Origin: Flagellimonas taeanensis
Lineage (GTDB): Bacteria; Bacteroidota; Bacteroidia; Flavobacteriales; Flavobacteriaceae
Assembly: GCF_003584105.1 (NCBI RefSeq)
Contig: NZ_QXFO01000010.1
Span: 1-64,000 of the forward strand
Reading direction: 5' to 3'
DNA: 64,000 nucleotides
A program made the translations under genes and the position numbers. This document shows positions 46,418-56,168 of this stretch, piece by piece (position 1 is the first letter of the stretch; every line of letters begins with the position of its first letter). The notes under the pieces were generated by a model, which made no database searches, was not told the origin of the DNA, and saw only the letters and a program-made list of their open reading frames with translations.

Positions 46418-47335
46418 ATGAAAATCTATATCATTGGAGCAGGAGCGGTTGGGAAAGCCCTGGCCGTTTGCCTACAACAGCAAGGCAAAGATGTGGAACT
46501 GGTTCGTGGCCATGTGGAAGATGGCGTTCCAGAGAAACAAAAAATAACCCTTCAGTTTAAGGATGGAACCGAAATTCAGGAAGATATTCAGGTTAGCACC
46601 TTGAAAGACCACCATCAATTGGACGGTCTTGTGGTACTGACCAACAAATCGTTCGGTAATGAAACGCTTTCAAAAAAACTGGAGGAGAAAGCCAAAAACT
46701 CACCCATCGTTCTTTTGCAGAATGGTCTTGGAGTGGAACAACCTTTTTTGCAAAAGGGATTTGCGGAAGTCTATCGATGTGTCCTTTTTGTGACCTGCCA
46801 GCATACCGCTCCCAACACCATCAGTTATAAACCTGTGGCAGAATCCCCGATTGGCACCATAAGCCAAAACACCTCCGATTTAAAAACGGTAGTGGAAAAC
46901 CTCGATACCCCGAATTTTAGGTTTGTTGAGGAAACCGATATCCAACGAATCATTTGGAAGAAGGCCATTGCCAACTGCGTCTTTAATTCCATTTGTCCCT
47001 TATTGGAAGTGGATAACGGCATTTTCCACAGGAATGAGGAGGTGATGTCCATGGCCAAAAGAGTGGTTGCCGAATGCGCTTTGATCGCCAACAAAAAGGG
47101 AATCGATTTGGGCGTTTATGAGCTGGAGGACCAGGTTTTGAAGATCAGTAGAATGTCCGATGGGCAATTCATCTCGACCCTACAGGACATCAATAATAAA
47201 AGGGAGACCGAGATAGACACGTTGAACTTTGAAATTTTTAGGATGGCCCAATCCATGAACCTTTCTTCCCATGTTCAAGAAACCAGATTGTTGGGAGAAT
47301 TGGTCAAATGGAAATCCGAACTGTCACGTAACTGA
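46418..47335 (+). CDS. 2-dehydropantoate 2-reductase-like protein
   Basis: The 305-residue protein has an N-terminal NADP-binding fold (GAGAVGKALAVCLQQQG, residues 7-23), a VVLTNKSF region and a C-terminal helical domain with the family Lys in IIWKKAIANCVFNSI. It may reduce ketopantoate for coenzyme A synthesis (PanE). Several paralogues exist in many genomes, so the gene name is not assigned with confidence. Confidence 0.82.
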   Translation: MKIYIIGAGAVGKALAVCLQQQGKDVELVRGHVEDGVPEKQKITLQFKDGTEIQEDIQVSTLKDHHQLDGLVVLTNKSFGNETLSKKLEEKAKNSPIVLLQNGLGVEQPFLQKGFAEVYRCVLFVTCQHTAPNTISYKPVAESPIGTISQNTSDLKTVVENLDTPNFRFVEETDIQRIIWKKAIANCVFNSICPLLEVDNGIFHRNEEVMSMAKRVVAECALIANKKGIDLGVYELEDQVLKISRMSDGQFISTLQDINNKRETEIDTLNFEIFRMAQSMNLSSHVQETRLLGELVKWKSELSRN

Positions 47336-47379
47336 CACCATTTGATGGTTTTGTTTAAAAGCCCGAAATTTATAGGGAT

Positions 47380-48009
47380 ATGGAAAAGCAGCAACAATTA
47401 TATAAAGTAGCTTTCGGATTGGCTTTGTTCACCATCTTTTACAATGTGGTGGAGGGCATCGTTTCTACCTACTTGGGTTTTGAGGATGAAAGTTTGGCCC
47501 TTTTCGGTTTTGGCACCGATAGTTTTATCGAGGTGATCTCGGGGTTGGGCATTGCCCATATGATCCTACGCATCCAGAAAAACCCTGAAAGCAATCGGGA
47601 TAATTTTGAGCGTACGGCACTTCGTATCACGGGAGTTGCCTTTTACATTTTGGTGGCGGGATTGGTAGTTACCAGTCTTTATAATATCTGGACAGGACAT
47701 CGGCCCTTGACCACCTTTTGGGGTGTGGTCATTTCCTTGATTTCCATTCTGATCATGTGGATTTTGGTGTTGTGGAAAAGGAAGGTAGGTAACCAACTCA
47801 ATTCAGCCCCTATTTTGGCCGATGCCAATTGTACCTTGGTTTGTGTCTACATGTCCATCATTTTACTGGTGAGCAGTGGCATTTATGAGCTGTTCAAGAT
47901 ACCTTATATCGATAGTTTGGGGACACTGGGTTTGGCCTATTTTGCCTTTAAGGAAGGTAAGGAATGTTTTGAAAAAGCCAATAGCAACAAACATTGTTGT
48001 TGTTCCTAA
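47380..48009 (+). CDS. CDF-like cation transporter-related membrane protein
   Basis: The 209 residues form five or six membrane helices. The first three (LFTIFYNVVEGIVSTYLGF, DSFIEVISGLGIAHMILR) match the front of cation diffusion facilitators, including the Asp-rich region in helix 2. The C-terminal cytosolic domain of that family is missing, and the protein ends in KHCCCS, which may bind a soft metal. The cation is unknown. Confidence 0.7.
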   Translation: MEKQQQLYKVAFGLALFTIFYNVVEGIVSTYLGFEDESLALFGFGTDSFIEVISGLGIAHMILRIQKNPESNRDNFERTALRITGVAFYILVAGLVVTSLYNIWTGHRPLTTFWGVVISLISILIMWILVLWKRKVGNQLNSAPILADANCTLVCVYMSIILLVSSGIYELFKIPYIDSLGTLGLAYFAFKEGKECFEKANSNKHCCCS

Positions 48010-48195
48010 GGAGATAAATTATAGGGCAGTGTTAAAGAACTAAACATCTTTCTTTTTGCAATGATACTTTAGTTGTCTCACCTGAACACAAAACTGTTCA
48101 AGTCATACTGGAAACTTTTTGGCGGCCTAAGTCGATTCGATTGAATACTTGGTGGTAGGGAGTGCCCGCATGTCTTTTTTGATTCCGTTTTCCAA
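48010..48195. other. Convergent intergenic region
   Basis: The 186 bases between the CDF-like gene and brnQ hold no gene, clear terminator or repeat that I can support. Confidence 0.5.
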
Positions 48196-49473
48196 CTAGC
48201 CAACCTTTGTTTTTTGGTGGACAATATTGGAAAGGACAAGCGCCAGAAGCGCAGGTAGCACCCATCCCAACTGATACTGACCCAAAGGAATCCATGAGGT
48301 GTATGGATTGATTGCATTTCCCCAACCGATGCTGCCCAGAAAATCGGGAATACTGAACAATATGGTGGTCCAGACCACAATCTTGAATACGGTCGGTGGG
48401 GTAAGTTTGTCCGGGAGCACATTCAATACGATCAATATGATGGTGATGGGGTAGATGAACATTAGGGCGGGCAATGCCACGGCAATGATGTGGCCCACAT
48501 TGAACTGTCCCACCAAAACACCCAGTACACATCCTACCAAAGCAGTGATCCTGTAGGCCAGAACAGAGTCGTTGAACTGGCTCCGGATAAAATCCGAAGT
48601 ACCGGTAACGATGCCCACAGCGGTGGTAAAACAGGCCAGACTGACCAACACACTTAAAAACAGGTTGGCCGTGTTGCCCAATGTCGCTATGCTGATACCA
48701 CTCAACAAGGCAGTTCGGGAAATATCAACATCAAACAATTTTCCGAAAAGGGCACCAGTCAATATAAGTCCGGCGTAGATGATAAAAAGTCCAAGACCGG
48801 CCCAAAACCCGGCAGCACGGATCAATCTCCTTTTGTCGTCATAGGCCAAATCCTTTTCTTTCAGGTTGATGGACACTATGATGACGGCACCGACCACCAC
48901 CGCACCGATGGCATCAAAGGTCTGATAGCCCTCCAAAATGCCATAACTGAACGGATTGGTCAAGGAAGAAGGTGCAAAATCAAAATCCAAGGAAATACCT
49001 GCAATGGCCATGATCAAGACCAAGACCACCAAAATGGCCGGGGTGAGCAGTTTTCCAATAAGGTCCAGCACCTTGGCCCTGTTGATGGCAAAAATGAAAA
49101 CCAGTACAAAATAGATAAGGCTGGTGAACAAATAGGATGAATCCCAAAAAGGCTGAACGGCCATTTCGTGTGTGACCGAAGCTGTCCGGGGTGAGGGCAA
49201 CGCAATGGCAATGGCATACATGAGAAAGCAATACAACGTGCTGAACAGGGGCGAAACTTTTTTGGCAAAATCGAACATGGTGCCTTGTAATTTGGCATGG
49301 GCCAAAATACCAAGGATGGGGACCAACGCCGCCGAAACACAAAACCCAAGGGCCACCAACCACCACAGATTTCCTGCCCTGAAACCCAAAAGAGGGGGAA
49401 GGATAAGGTTGCCGGCACCAAAAAAGAGGGAGAAAAGAGCAAAAGAGGTAATTGTTAACGATTTTTTGTTCAT
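48196..49473 (-). CDS. brnQ: Branched-chain amino acid transporter BrnQ
   Basis: The ATG at 49473 gives 425 residues in about 12 membrane helices, the LIVCS family that imports Leu, Ile and Val with Na+ or H+. LFFGAGNLILPPLLG at residues 13-27 is the family signature. Most of the antisense frames here are shadows of this gene. Confidence 0.92.
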   Translation of the reverse strand: MNKKSLTITSFALFSLFFGAGNLILPPLLGFRAGNLWWLVALGFCVSAALVPILGILAHAKLQGTMFDFAKKVSPLFSTLYCFLMYAIAIALPSPRTASVTHEMAVQPFWDSSYLFTSLIYFVLVFIFAINRAKVLDLIGKLLTPAILVVLVLIMAIAGISLDFDFAPSSLTNPFSYGILEGYQTFDAIGAVVVGAVIIVSINLKEKDLAYDDKRRLIRAAGFWAGLGLFIIYAGLILTGALFGKLFDVDISRTALLSGISIATLGNTANLFLSVLVSLACFTTAVGIVTGTSDFIRSQFNDSVLAYRITALVGCVLGVLVGQFNVGHIIAVALPALMFIYPITIILIVLNVLPDKLTPPTVFKIVVWTTILFSIPDFLGSIGWGNAINPYTSWIPLGQYQLGWVLPALLALVLSNIVHQKTKVG

Positions 49474-49738
49474 GGGTTGTTGATAAATTATTTCCAATGT
49501 GGTATATTTCGAAAGTGTAATTCAGCGGAATAATCTGACTTTTTGTCGAATAGCATGCATTTCATCGAAAAAAAGGTTTTGTGCATTCGTCCGTAAAATA
49601 AAAAGTTATCAACATCCGTTGCTATAGAAAGTTCAACCGACAAACAATCTGATATAACAAAAAACTACTAGTAACCAATTTAAGGCATTTTTCGATTCCC
49701 CAAATCGTATGCATGCTTACTTAAACAACGATCGGCCT
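49474..49738. other. Divergent intergenic region
   Basis: The stretch between brnQ and the next gene is AT-rich and without recognised motifs; an ATG at 49709 in frame with the next gene is possible but less favoured. Confidence 0.4.
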
Positions 49739-50002
49739 ATGAAAATTTCTACTTCTCACCATCACCATCAAGGCAACAAATTTTCCTCTTTCTTCTGCAA
49801 CTTGTTCGGACACCATTATGCGGTTTCCAAAAAAGTAACGGAACACATCAAGGAATACAAATGTATCCATTGCCACAAAGAAGTCACCACGGATGTCAGC
49901 GGAAAGCTTTCCGCCCTGACACCCCAAATGCAGGAAATCAACAGTACATTGGAAGACATGTACCGGAAAAGAAAAAGTAGGGTAGTGCACCAAGTGGCAT
50001 AG
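49739..50002 (+). CDS. Small Cys/His protein, unknown
   Basis: From the ATG at 49739 this encodes 87 residues; an upstream ATG at 49709 would add ten. The core KFSSFFCNLFGHHYAVSKKV and YKCIHCHKEVTTDVSGKLS suggests a small zinc-binding knuckle (C, HH, CxxC), followed by a helix. It looks cytosolic and conserved in style, but I know no function. Confidence 0.6.
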   Translation: MKISTSHHHHQGNKFSSFFCNLFGHHYAVSKKVTEHIKEYKCIHCHKEVTTDVSGKLSALTPQMQEINSTLEDMYRKRKSRVVHQVA

Positions 50003-50119
50003 CCCTTTTTTGTTTTTAAGAGGCCCAAATCTTTAATCCCGGAAACTTAAGTAATTGCCTACTGCTATCGGTTGCGTGCCCCAAAACCATGGTAGGGATG
50101 CCCTTGATTTTCGGGATTT

Positions 50120-51172
50120 TTATTTTGTTTCGTTGAACGAGTTCCACCCTTGTGCCGTGATGGGGATTTTGGTCTCCGCCCTGGTAATGAGGTGTACCCC
50201 TTCCCTTTTTTCGGTCATGTGTCCGATCACCGTTAAGTTGGGATTCCCCTTGATTTTGGGAAAATCGGCCTGATCTATGGTGAACAGGAGCTCATAATCT
50301 TCCCCGCCACCCAGGGCGACCATGGTGCTGTCCATTTTGAATTCCTCGCAAGTGGCGATGGCCGATGGATCTAAGGGAATCTTGTCCTCAAAAAGATTGC
50401 AGCCCACACCCCCGTGCTTACAAAGGTGTAGAATCTCAGAAGAAAGCCCATCACTGATATCGATCATGGATGTGGGTTTGACCTCTAATTTTTTTAAAAG
50501 TTCCACCATGTCCTTTCTGGCCTCTGGTTTCAATTGTCTCTCCACAAGATAGGAATAGGCCTCAAGATCGGGCTGGCTGTTGGGGTTCACTTTGAAGACC
50601 TCCTTTTCCCGTTCCAACACCTGTAGGCCAAGATAAGCACCTCCCAAATCGCCGGTCACCACCAAAAGATCGTTCGGTTTGCTTCCTTTTCGGTACACGA
50701 TTTCATCTTCGTTCGCCGCTCCCATGGCCGTAACGCTGATGATCATCCCTTTGTTGGACGATGTGGTGTCGCCTCCCACCAGGTCCACATGGTATAGCTT
50801 ACAGGCCAAGGCCACCCCTTCATAGAACTCTTCCAAAGCCTCGAGGGGAAACCTATTGGAAACGGCAATGGAAACCGTCACTTGGGTCGGCAGGGCATTC
50901 ATGGCGCAGATATCGGAAAGGTTCACCATTACCGACTTGTATCCTAAATGCTTGAGGGGCATATAGCTGAGGTCAAAATGGACCCCTTCCACCAGCATAT
51001 CGGTGGAAACGATCACTTTTTTGTCCTTAAAGTCCATTACCGCTGCGTCATCGCCAATGCCGGTAAGGGATGAAGGCTGTTTCAGTTCAAAATTTTGGGT
51101 CAAATGGTCAATGAGCCCAAACTCGCCGAGCTCTTCCAATGAGGTACGTTGTGGATTCTTGTCTTCTAGCAT
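50120..51172 (-). CDS. thiL: Thiamine-monophosphate kinase
   Basis: The ATG at 51172 (MLEDKNPQRTSLEELGEFGL) gives 350 residues. The enzyme phosphorylates thiamine phosphate to thiamine diphosphate. GIGDDAAVMDF, the paired metal-binding Asp residues, ALVGGDTTSS-like VDLVGGDTTSSN, and DISDGLSSEI mark the ThiL/PurM fold. It has its own promoter at 51177-51208. Confidence 0.95.
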   Translation of the reverse strand: MLEDKNPQRTSLEELGEFGLIDHLTQNFELKQPSSLTGIGDDAAVMDFKDKKVIVSTDMLVEGVHFDLSYMPLKHLGYKSVMVNLSDICAMNALPTQVTVSIAVSNRFPLEALEEFYEGVALACKLYHVDLVGGDTTSSNKGMIISVTAMGAANEDEIVYRKGSKPNDLLVVTGDLGGAYLGLQVLEREKEVFKVNPNSQPDLEAYSYLVERQLKPEARKDMVELLKKLEVKPTSMIDISDGLSSEILHLCKHGGVGCNLFEDKIPLDPSAIATCEEFKMDSTMVALGGGEDYELLFTIDQADFPKIKGNPNLTVIGHMTEKREGVHLITRAETKIPITAQGWNSFNETK

Positions 51173-51176
51173 TTTG

Positions 51177-51208
51177 CAAAAGTAAACAGGATCGGGGGAA
51201 CTTGACAA
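51177..51208 (-). promoter_or_regulatory. Promoter of thiL (TTG-N21-TACTTTTG)
   Basis: On the reverse strand TTG is followed after 21 bases by TACTTTTG, only 4 bases before the thiL start. The transcript would be nearly leaderless. Confidence 0.5.
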
Positions 51209-51350
51209 GATGATATGGAGAAAGCTGAGAAACCCGCAAGGGCCCTGAACATGGCATCATCTGAAAGACAGAGCTTCCTGAATAGAAAACCCCTATGGAA
51301 TCATTCGTTATTATAATGTTAGTATGTATGGTAAAACCCTACTTAAACAG

Positions 51351-51358
51351 TATATTTG
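51351..51358 (+). promoter_or_regulatory. -7 element before the suf locus
   Basis: TATATTTG fits TAnnTTTG and lies 28 bases before the sufA start. No clear TTG is at the expected distance, so the promoter may need an activator. Confidence 0.45.
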
Positions 51359-51386
51359 TAGGCTATTTAGATTAAATTCAAGTAAG

Positions 51387-51716
51387 ATGATTAAAGTATC
51401 GGAAACAGCAAAGCTAAAAGTGGTGTCGCTCATGGCCGAGGAAGGCTTTGATGCAACTACCGATTATGTCCGGGTGGGAGTGAAGAGTGGTGGCTGCAGC
51501 GGATTGTCTTACGAACTTAAATTTGATAAGTCCGTAGAAGAGACAGATAAGATTTTTGAAGATAATGCCGTACGCATCATTGTGGACAAAAAGAGTTTTT
51601 TGTACCTGGTGGGCACCACGCTGGAATACTCCGGCGGATTGAACGGAAAGGGGTTTGTCTTCAATAACCCCAATGCCCAGCGCACTTGTGGATGCGGGGA
51701 AAGTTTTTCATTATAA
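51387..51716 (+). CDS. sufA: A-type iron-sulfur carrier (SufA/HesB)
   Basis: The ATG at 51387 gives 109 residues. The three conserved Cys are C37 (SGGCSGLSYEL), C101 and C103 (RTCGCGESFSL), which hold the cluster during delivery to target proteins. It is the first gene of the suf locus. A longer frame from 51324 is only an upstream extension. Confidence 0.93.
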   Translation: MIKVSETAKLKVVSLMAEEGFDATTDYVRVGVKSGGCSGLSYELKFDKSVEETDKIFEDNAVRIIVDKKSFLYLVGTTLEYSGGLNGKGFVFNNPNAQRTCGCGESFSL

Positions 51717-52145
51717 AAGAGTTAATGAGCTAAGTAGGTAAAAGTTAAATAGGGACGTATAGCTCTTTTGAAGATTTAGAAGTTTATAAAACGACCATAA
51801 AGTTTACCGCCAAAGTTTATGATTTATTGAAGAAGAGCCCTTTGAAAGAAGATTTTGCGATGGTTGATCAAGTTAAAAGAGCAACGATTTCAATTTCCAA
51901 CAATATTTCAGAGGGATTTGAAAGGGAAACAGATAAAGAGTTGATAAGGTTCCTTTATTTCTCCAAAGGTTCAGCGGGAGAAGTCAGAAATCTTTTTAAC
52001 TTAATGGAAGAGATAGGATATTTTAAAGCTGTCGAATTGGTTGATTGCAAAAACCAAGTGATTGATATTTCAAAACAGCTTGTAAATTATATTAAGTATG
52101 TTAAGAAGCGAAGCGGACTTTAACTGTTTTGACTTTTTAACTCTT
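51717..52145. mobile_element. IVS-like element 1 (between sufA and sufB)
   Basis: AAGAGTTAA right after the sufA stop pairs exactly with TTAACTCTT before sufB, and CTAAGTAGGTAAAAGTTAAA resembles the reverse of the right end with a small gap. The four-helix-bundle gene lies between. The ends would close a stem in RNA, as in 23S rRNA intervening sequences. Confidence 0.45.
51749..52123 (+). CDS. Four-helix-bundle (23S rRNA IVS-type) protein, start unclear
   Basis: The frame reads SSFEDLEVYKTTIKFTAKVY and onward to VDQVKRATISISNNISEGFE and IRFLYFSKGSAGEVRNL, a full IVS-protein domain of about 120 residues. No ATG, GTG or TTG exists before the domain; the frame opens at ATA (51749). A TTG at 51827 would delete the first helix. 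Either an unusual start is used or the gene is decaying. The family role is unknown; it is encoded inside excised 23S rRNA inserts elsewhere. Confidence 0.6.
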   Translation: MGTYSSFEDLEVYKTTIKFTAKVYDLLKKSPLKEDFAMVDQVKRATISISNNISEGFERETDKELIRFLYFSKGSAGEVRNLFNLMEEIGYFKAVELVDCKNQVIDISKQLVNYIKYVKKRSGL

Positions 52146-52159
52146 AACTTAGAAAAGAT

Positions 52160-53605
52160 ATGGCTTATACAGAGGAAGAATTAAAAAAAGAACTGGAGAC
52201 CAAGGAATACGAGTATGGTTTCTACACGGATATTGAATCGGATACCCTTCCCAAAGGGTTGAACGAGGGGATTGTTGTTGCCATTTCCAAAAAGAAGGAA
52301 GAGCCCGATTGGATGACGGAGTGGCGATTGGAAGCTTTTCGTGCCTGGAAGGAAATGAAGGAACCCGAGTGGGCCAACGTGACCTACAAAAAACCCGATT
52401 TTCAGGATATTTCCTATTATTCGGCCCCCAACAAGAAACCCAAGTACAATAGCCTGGACGAGGTGGACCCCGAATTGTTGGACACTTTCAAAAAGTTGGG
52501 TATCTCGTTGGACGAGCAAAAGAAATTGGCAGGGGTCGCAGTGGATATCGTCATGGACTCCGTTTCCGTGGCCACTACCTTCAAAAAGACCTTGGCCGAA
52601 AAGGGAATAATTTTCTGTTCCATTTCTGAAGCGATCAAGGAACACCCAGAATTGGTGAAGAAATATATCGGTTCCGTTGTTCCCCAAAAAGACAACTTTT
52701 ATGCAGCCTTGAATTCGGCTGTATTTTCAGATGGATCTTTCTGTTACATTCCAAAAGGGGTTAGGTGTCCGATGGAACTTTCCACCTATTTCCGTATCAA
52801 CCAAGCCGGCACAGGCCAGTTCGAAAGGACTCTTGTTATTGCTGATGAAGGGAGTTATGTAAGTTATTTGGAAGGATGTACCGCACCCTCCCGGGACGAG
52901 AACCAATTGCACGCTGCCGTAGTGGAGCTCATTGCGTTGGACAATGCCGAGATCAAATATTCAACCGTACAGAACTGGTTCCCTGGCGACAAGGAAGGCA
53001 AAGGAGGCGTCTACAACTTTGTGACCAAGCGGGGTCTTTGTGAGAAGAATGCCAAAATTTCATGGACCCAGGTGGAAACCGGTTCCGCTGTAACTTGGAA
53101 ATATCCTTCCTGCATTTTGAAGGGGGACAATTCCATCGGCGAATTCTATTCCATTGCCGTGACCAACAATTTCCAGCAAGCCGATACTGGGACCAAGATG
53201 ATCCACTTGGGCAAGAATACCAAGAGCACTATCATTTCCAAAGGAATATCCGCAGGCCAATCACAGAATAGTTACCGTGGTTTGGTACAGGTGAGCAGCC
53301 GTGCTGAGAATGCACGGAACTTCTCCCAATGCGATTCCCTGCTGATGGGCAACCGTTGTGGGGCACATACCTTCCCCTACATTGAGGTGAAGAACAAATC
53401 GGCACAGATAGAACACGAAGCCACCACCAGCAAGATTGGGGAAGACCAGATTTTTTACTGTAACCAACGTGGCATCGATACCGAAAAGGCCATTGCCCTC
53501 ATCGTAAACGGCTTCAGTAAGGAAGTGTTGAACAAACTACCCATGGAATTCGCCGTGGAAGCCCAAAAACTATTGGAAATCAGTTTGGAAGGGTCAGTAG
53601 GCTAA
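52160..53605 (+). CDS. sufB: Fe-S cluster assembly scaffold protein SufB
   Basis: The 481-residue protein is part of the SufBCD scaffold that builds Fe-S clusters. [32 protein letters not shown] and the C-terminal [20 protein letters not shown], followed by [20 protein letters not shown], are SufB hallmarks. It is followed by an inserted four-helix-bundle gene before sufC. Confidence 0.97.
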   Translation: MAYTEEELKKELETKEYEYGFYTDIESDTLPKGLNEGIVVAISKKKEEPDWMTEWRLEAFRAWKEMKEPEWANVTYKKPDFQDISYYSAPNKKPKYNSLDEVDPELLDTFKKLGISLDEQKKLAGVAVDIVMDSVSVATTFKKTLAEKGIIFCSISEAIKEHPELVKKYIGSVVPQKDNFYAALNSAVFSDGSFCYIPKGVRCPMELSTYFRINQAGTGQFERTLVIADEGSYVSYLEGCTAPSRDENQLHAAVVELIALDNAEIKYSTVQNWFPGDKEGKGGVYNFVTKRGLCEKNAKISWTQVETGSAVTWKYPSCILKGDNSIGEFYSIAVTNNFQQADTGTKMIHLGKNTKSTIISKGISAGQSQNSYRGLVQVSSRAENARNFSQCDSLLMGNRCGAHTFPYIEVKNKSAQIEHEATTSKIGEDQIFYCNQRGIDTEKAIALIVNGFSKEVLNKLPMEFAVEAQKLLEISLEGSVG

Positions 53606-53612
53606 AAGATTC

Positions 53613-54061
53613 AAAATTTAAAGTTTAAAATTCATGGCCACCATACAAATGTTTGAGGATTTGGAAGTTTGGCAGAAAGCAAGACAATATGCCAAGGAAA
53701 TATTTGATTTGGCTTCTACCAAGAAATTCAATAATGATTTTAAACTGATCAATCAAATATTGGATTCTTCAGGGTCGATTATGGACAATATTGCCGAAGG
53801 ATTTGAACGTGAAGGAAACAAGGAATTTGTACACTTTCTAACGATTTCCAAGGGGTCTTGTGCTGAATCCCGATCGCAATTATATAGATCTTTTGACAGG
53901 GGCTATATAAATGAGGAAGAGTTGGACTATTTGAAAAACAAGAGTATTGAATTGAGTAAATCCCTTTCAGGGTTTATCAAATATTTGCAAAAAGCAAAAA
54001 TAAGGGGCAATAAATTTGTATGATTGGATGAAGCCAATCTTAAATTTTAAATGAAAATTTT
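53613..54061. mobile_element. IVS-like element 2 (between sufB and sufC)
   Basis: The left end AAAATTTAAAGTTTAAAATT can pair with AATTTTAAATGAAAATTTT at the right end (9 plus 7 base pairs around a small internal loop). The right arm runs up to 3 bases before the sufC start. A complete four-helix-bundle gene lies inside. Confidence 0.45.
53634..54023 (+). CDS. Four-helix-bundle (23S rRNA IVS-type) protein
   Basis: The 129-residue product is the only intact copy of the three in this locus. [40 protein letters not shown] and [16 protein letters not shown] are the family's conserved blocks (helices 1-3). It lies between sufB (28-base gap) and sufC (40-base gap). The family forms ring-shaped bundles and may bind nucleic acid; function is unproven. 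Confidence 0.85.
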   Translation: MATIQMFEDLEVWQKARQYAKEIFDLASTKKFNNDFKLINQILDSSGSIMDNIAEGFEREGNKEFVHFLTISKGSCAESRSQLYRSFDRGYINEEELDYLKNKSIELSKSLSGFIKYLQKAKIRGNKFV

Positions 54062-54063
54062 AA

Positions 54064-54816
54064 ATGTTAGAGATCAAGAATTTACACGCAAGCGTAGAAG
54101 ATAAGGAAATCCTTAAGGGCATCAACCTAAAGGTGAACGCGGGAGAGGTTCACGCCATTATGGGGCCAAACGGTTCCGGTAAAAGTACCTTGGCCGAAGT
54201 AATTGCCGGCCAAGAAGAATTTGAAGTAGGAGAAGGAAGTATCCTTTTGGATGGTGAGGATTTGGAAGAACTTTCACCAGAAGAAAGGGCCCACAAAGGC
54301 GTTTTTCTCTCATTTCAGTATCCGGTTGAAATCCCAGGGGTTTCGGTGACCAACTTTATGAAGACCGCCATCAACGAATCCAGAAAAGCACAGGGATTGG
54401 AGGAAATGCCCGCTAATGAGATGTTGAAAAAGATCCGCGAAAAGTCCGAACTGTTGGAAATTGACAGAAAATTTCTTTCCCGCTCCCTGAACGAAGGATT
54501 TTCCGGGGGAGAGAAGAAACGGAACGAGATTTTCCAGATGGCGATGATGGAACCCAAATTGGCCATTTTGGACGAAACCGATTCCGGACTGGACATCGAT
54601 GCCCTCCGCATTGTGGCCAACGGGGTGAACAAACTACGGAGCAAGGATAACGCAGTCATTGTGATCACGCACTACCAGCGATTGTTGGAGTACATCGTCC
54701 CAGATTTTGTACATGTGCTGTACAATGGGAAGATTGTGAAATCCGGAACCAAGGAACTCGCCCTTGAGTTGGAGGAAAAAGGATACGATTGGTTGAAACA
54801 AGAAGCGGCCGTTTAA
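54064..54816 (+). CDS. sufC: Fe-S assembly ATPase SufC
   Basis: The 250-residue ABC-type ATPase drives the SufBCD scaffold. Walker A is GPNGSGKST, the signature is [13 protein letters not shown], and Walker B is [12 protein letters not shown]; the H-loop is VITHYQRLL. The sufD start is 2 bases beyond its stop. Confidence 0.97.
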   Translation: MLEIKNLHASVEDKEILKGINLKVNAGEVHAIMGPNGSGKSTLAEVIAGQEEFEVGEGSILLDGEDLEELSPEERAHKGVFLSFQYPVEIPGVSVTNFMKTAINESRKAQGLEEMPANEMLKKIREKSELLEIDRKFLSRSLNEGFSGGEKKRNEIFQMAMMEPKLAILDETDSGLDIDALRIVANGVNKLRSKDNAVIVITHYQRLLEYIVPDFVHVLYNGKIVKSGTKELALELEEKGYDWLKQEAAV

Positions 54817-54818
54817 GA

Positions 54819-56144
54819 ATGGAAAGCATGGATTTGAAAGAAAAATTAGTATCATCTTTTTTGGCTTTTGAGGACAGTGTGGATCTCGACCATCCCGTAC
54901 ATGAAGTCCGCTCGGAGGCCATAAAGAACTTTGAGGCCAAAGGGTTTCCGTCCAAAAAGGAGGAAGCCTGGAAATATACATCGTTGAACAGCCTTCAAAA
55001 GGTGAATTTCAGCATTTTCCCAAAAGAGGAAACCACGCTGGAATACAAGGATGTGAAGAAATACTTCCTTCATGAAATCGATACCTATAAGATTGTGTTC
55101 GTGGATGGGGTCTATAGTTCCTATCTATCGGAAACCACACACGATGGGGTGGATGTCTGCTTGATGAGTTCCGCTTTTAGCAAGCCCATGTTCCGTCAAG
55201 TGATCGAGGTCTATTTCAACAAAGCGGCATCGAAGGATGAGTCGTTGACCACGTTGAACACGGCCTTCAGCAAGGAAGGGGCCTACATCTATATCCCAAA
55301 GAACAAAATGCCCAAAAAACCCATCCAAATCCTGCATTTGGCCACGGGGAATGAGGCGGCTTTGATGCTCCAACCACGTAACTTGATCGTGGCAGAAGAC
55401 AATGCAGAGGTGCAGATCATAGAGCGCCACCAAAGTTTGACGGACAATGAGGTGTTTACCAATTCCGTGACAGAGATCTTTGCGGGCAAGGATGCCATTG
55501 TGGACTACTACAAGGTACAGAACGATGCCCCAACGGCTTCATTGGTGGACAACACCTATATTTCCCAAAAAGATAGCAGCGTGGTTCGGGTACATACCTT
55601 CTCCTTTGGAGGGAAATTGATCCGCAACAACCTGAACTTCTACCAAAACGGCGAACGCATCGATTCAACCCTAAAAGGGGTGACCATCTTGGGAGACAAA
55701 CAACATGTGGACCACCATACCTTGGTGCACCACAGACAGCCCAATTGCGAAAGCCATCAGGATTACAAAGGAATTTTTGGGGATAGTTCCACCGGTGTCT
55801 TCAATGGAAAGATCATTGTGGACAAGATTGCCCAAAAAACGGATGCCTTTCAGCAAAACAACAATATTTTGATCAGCGATAAGGCCACCATCAACTCAAA
55901 GCCCCAATTGGAGATCTTTGCGGACGATGTAAAATGTTCCCACGGGTGCACCATCGGTCAATTGGACGACGAAGCCCTGTTCTACCTTAGGTCAAGAGGT
56001 ATCCCGAAAAAAGAGGCCACCGCTTTGTTGATGTACGCTTTTGCCAACAACGTACTGGAAAGTGTCCGCATTCCCGAACTCAAGGCAAGGGTGAACAAGA
56101 TCATTGCCAACAAACTGGGCGTACGGGTCGGATTTGACCTGTAA
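54819..56144 (+). CDS. sufD: Fe-S assembly protein SufD
   Basis: The 441-residue protein (ATG at 54819; another ATG three codons later) is the SufB-like partner in SufBCD. FPSKKEEAWKYTSLNSLQKV near the N-terminus and the C-terminal HGCTIGQLDDEALFYLRSRG are typical. FNGKIIVDKIAQKTDAFQQN lies in the beta-helix core. sufS follows after 24 bases. Confidence 0.96.
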   Translation: MESMDLKEKLVSSFLAFEDSVDLDHPVHEVRSEAIKNFEAKGFPSKKEEAWKYTSLNSLQKVNFSIFPKEETTLEYKDVKKYFLHEIDTYKIVFVDGVYSSYLSETTHDGVDVCLMSSAFSKPMFRQVIEVYFNKAASKDESLTTLNTAFSKEGAYIYIPKNKMPKKPIQILHLATGNEAALMLQPRNLIVAEDNAEVQIIERHQSLTDNEVFTNSVTEIFAGKDAIVDYYKVQNDAPTASLVDNTYISQKDSSVVRVHTFSFGGKLIRNNLNFYQNGERIDSTLKGVTILGDKQHVDHHTLVHHRQPNCESHQDYKGIFGDSSTGVFNGKIIVDKIAQKTDAFQQNNNILISDKATINSKPQLEIFADDVKCSHGCTIGQLDDEALFYLRSRGIPKKEATALLMYAFANNVLESVRIPELKARVNKIIANKLGVRVGFDL

Positions 56145-56168
56145 AGAACCAAAAAACAAAAGCAGACC

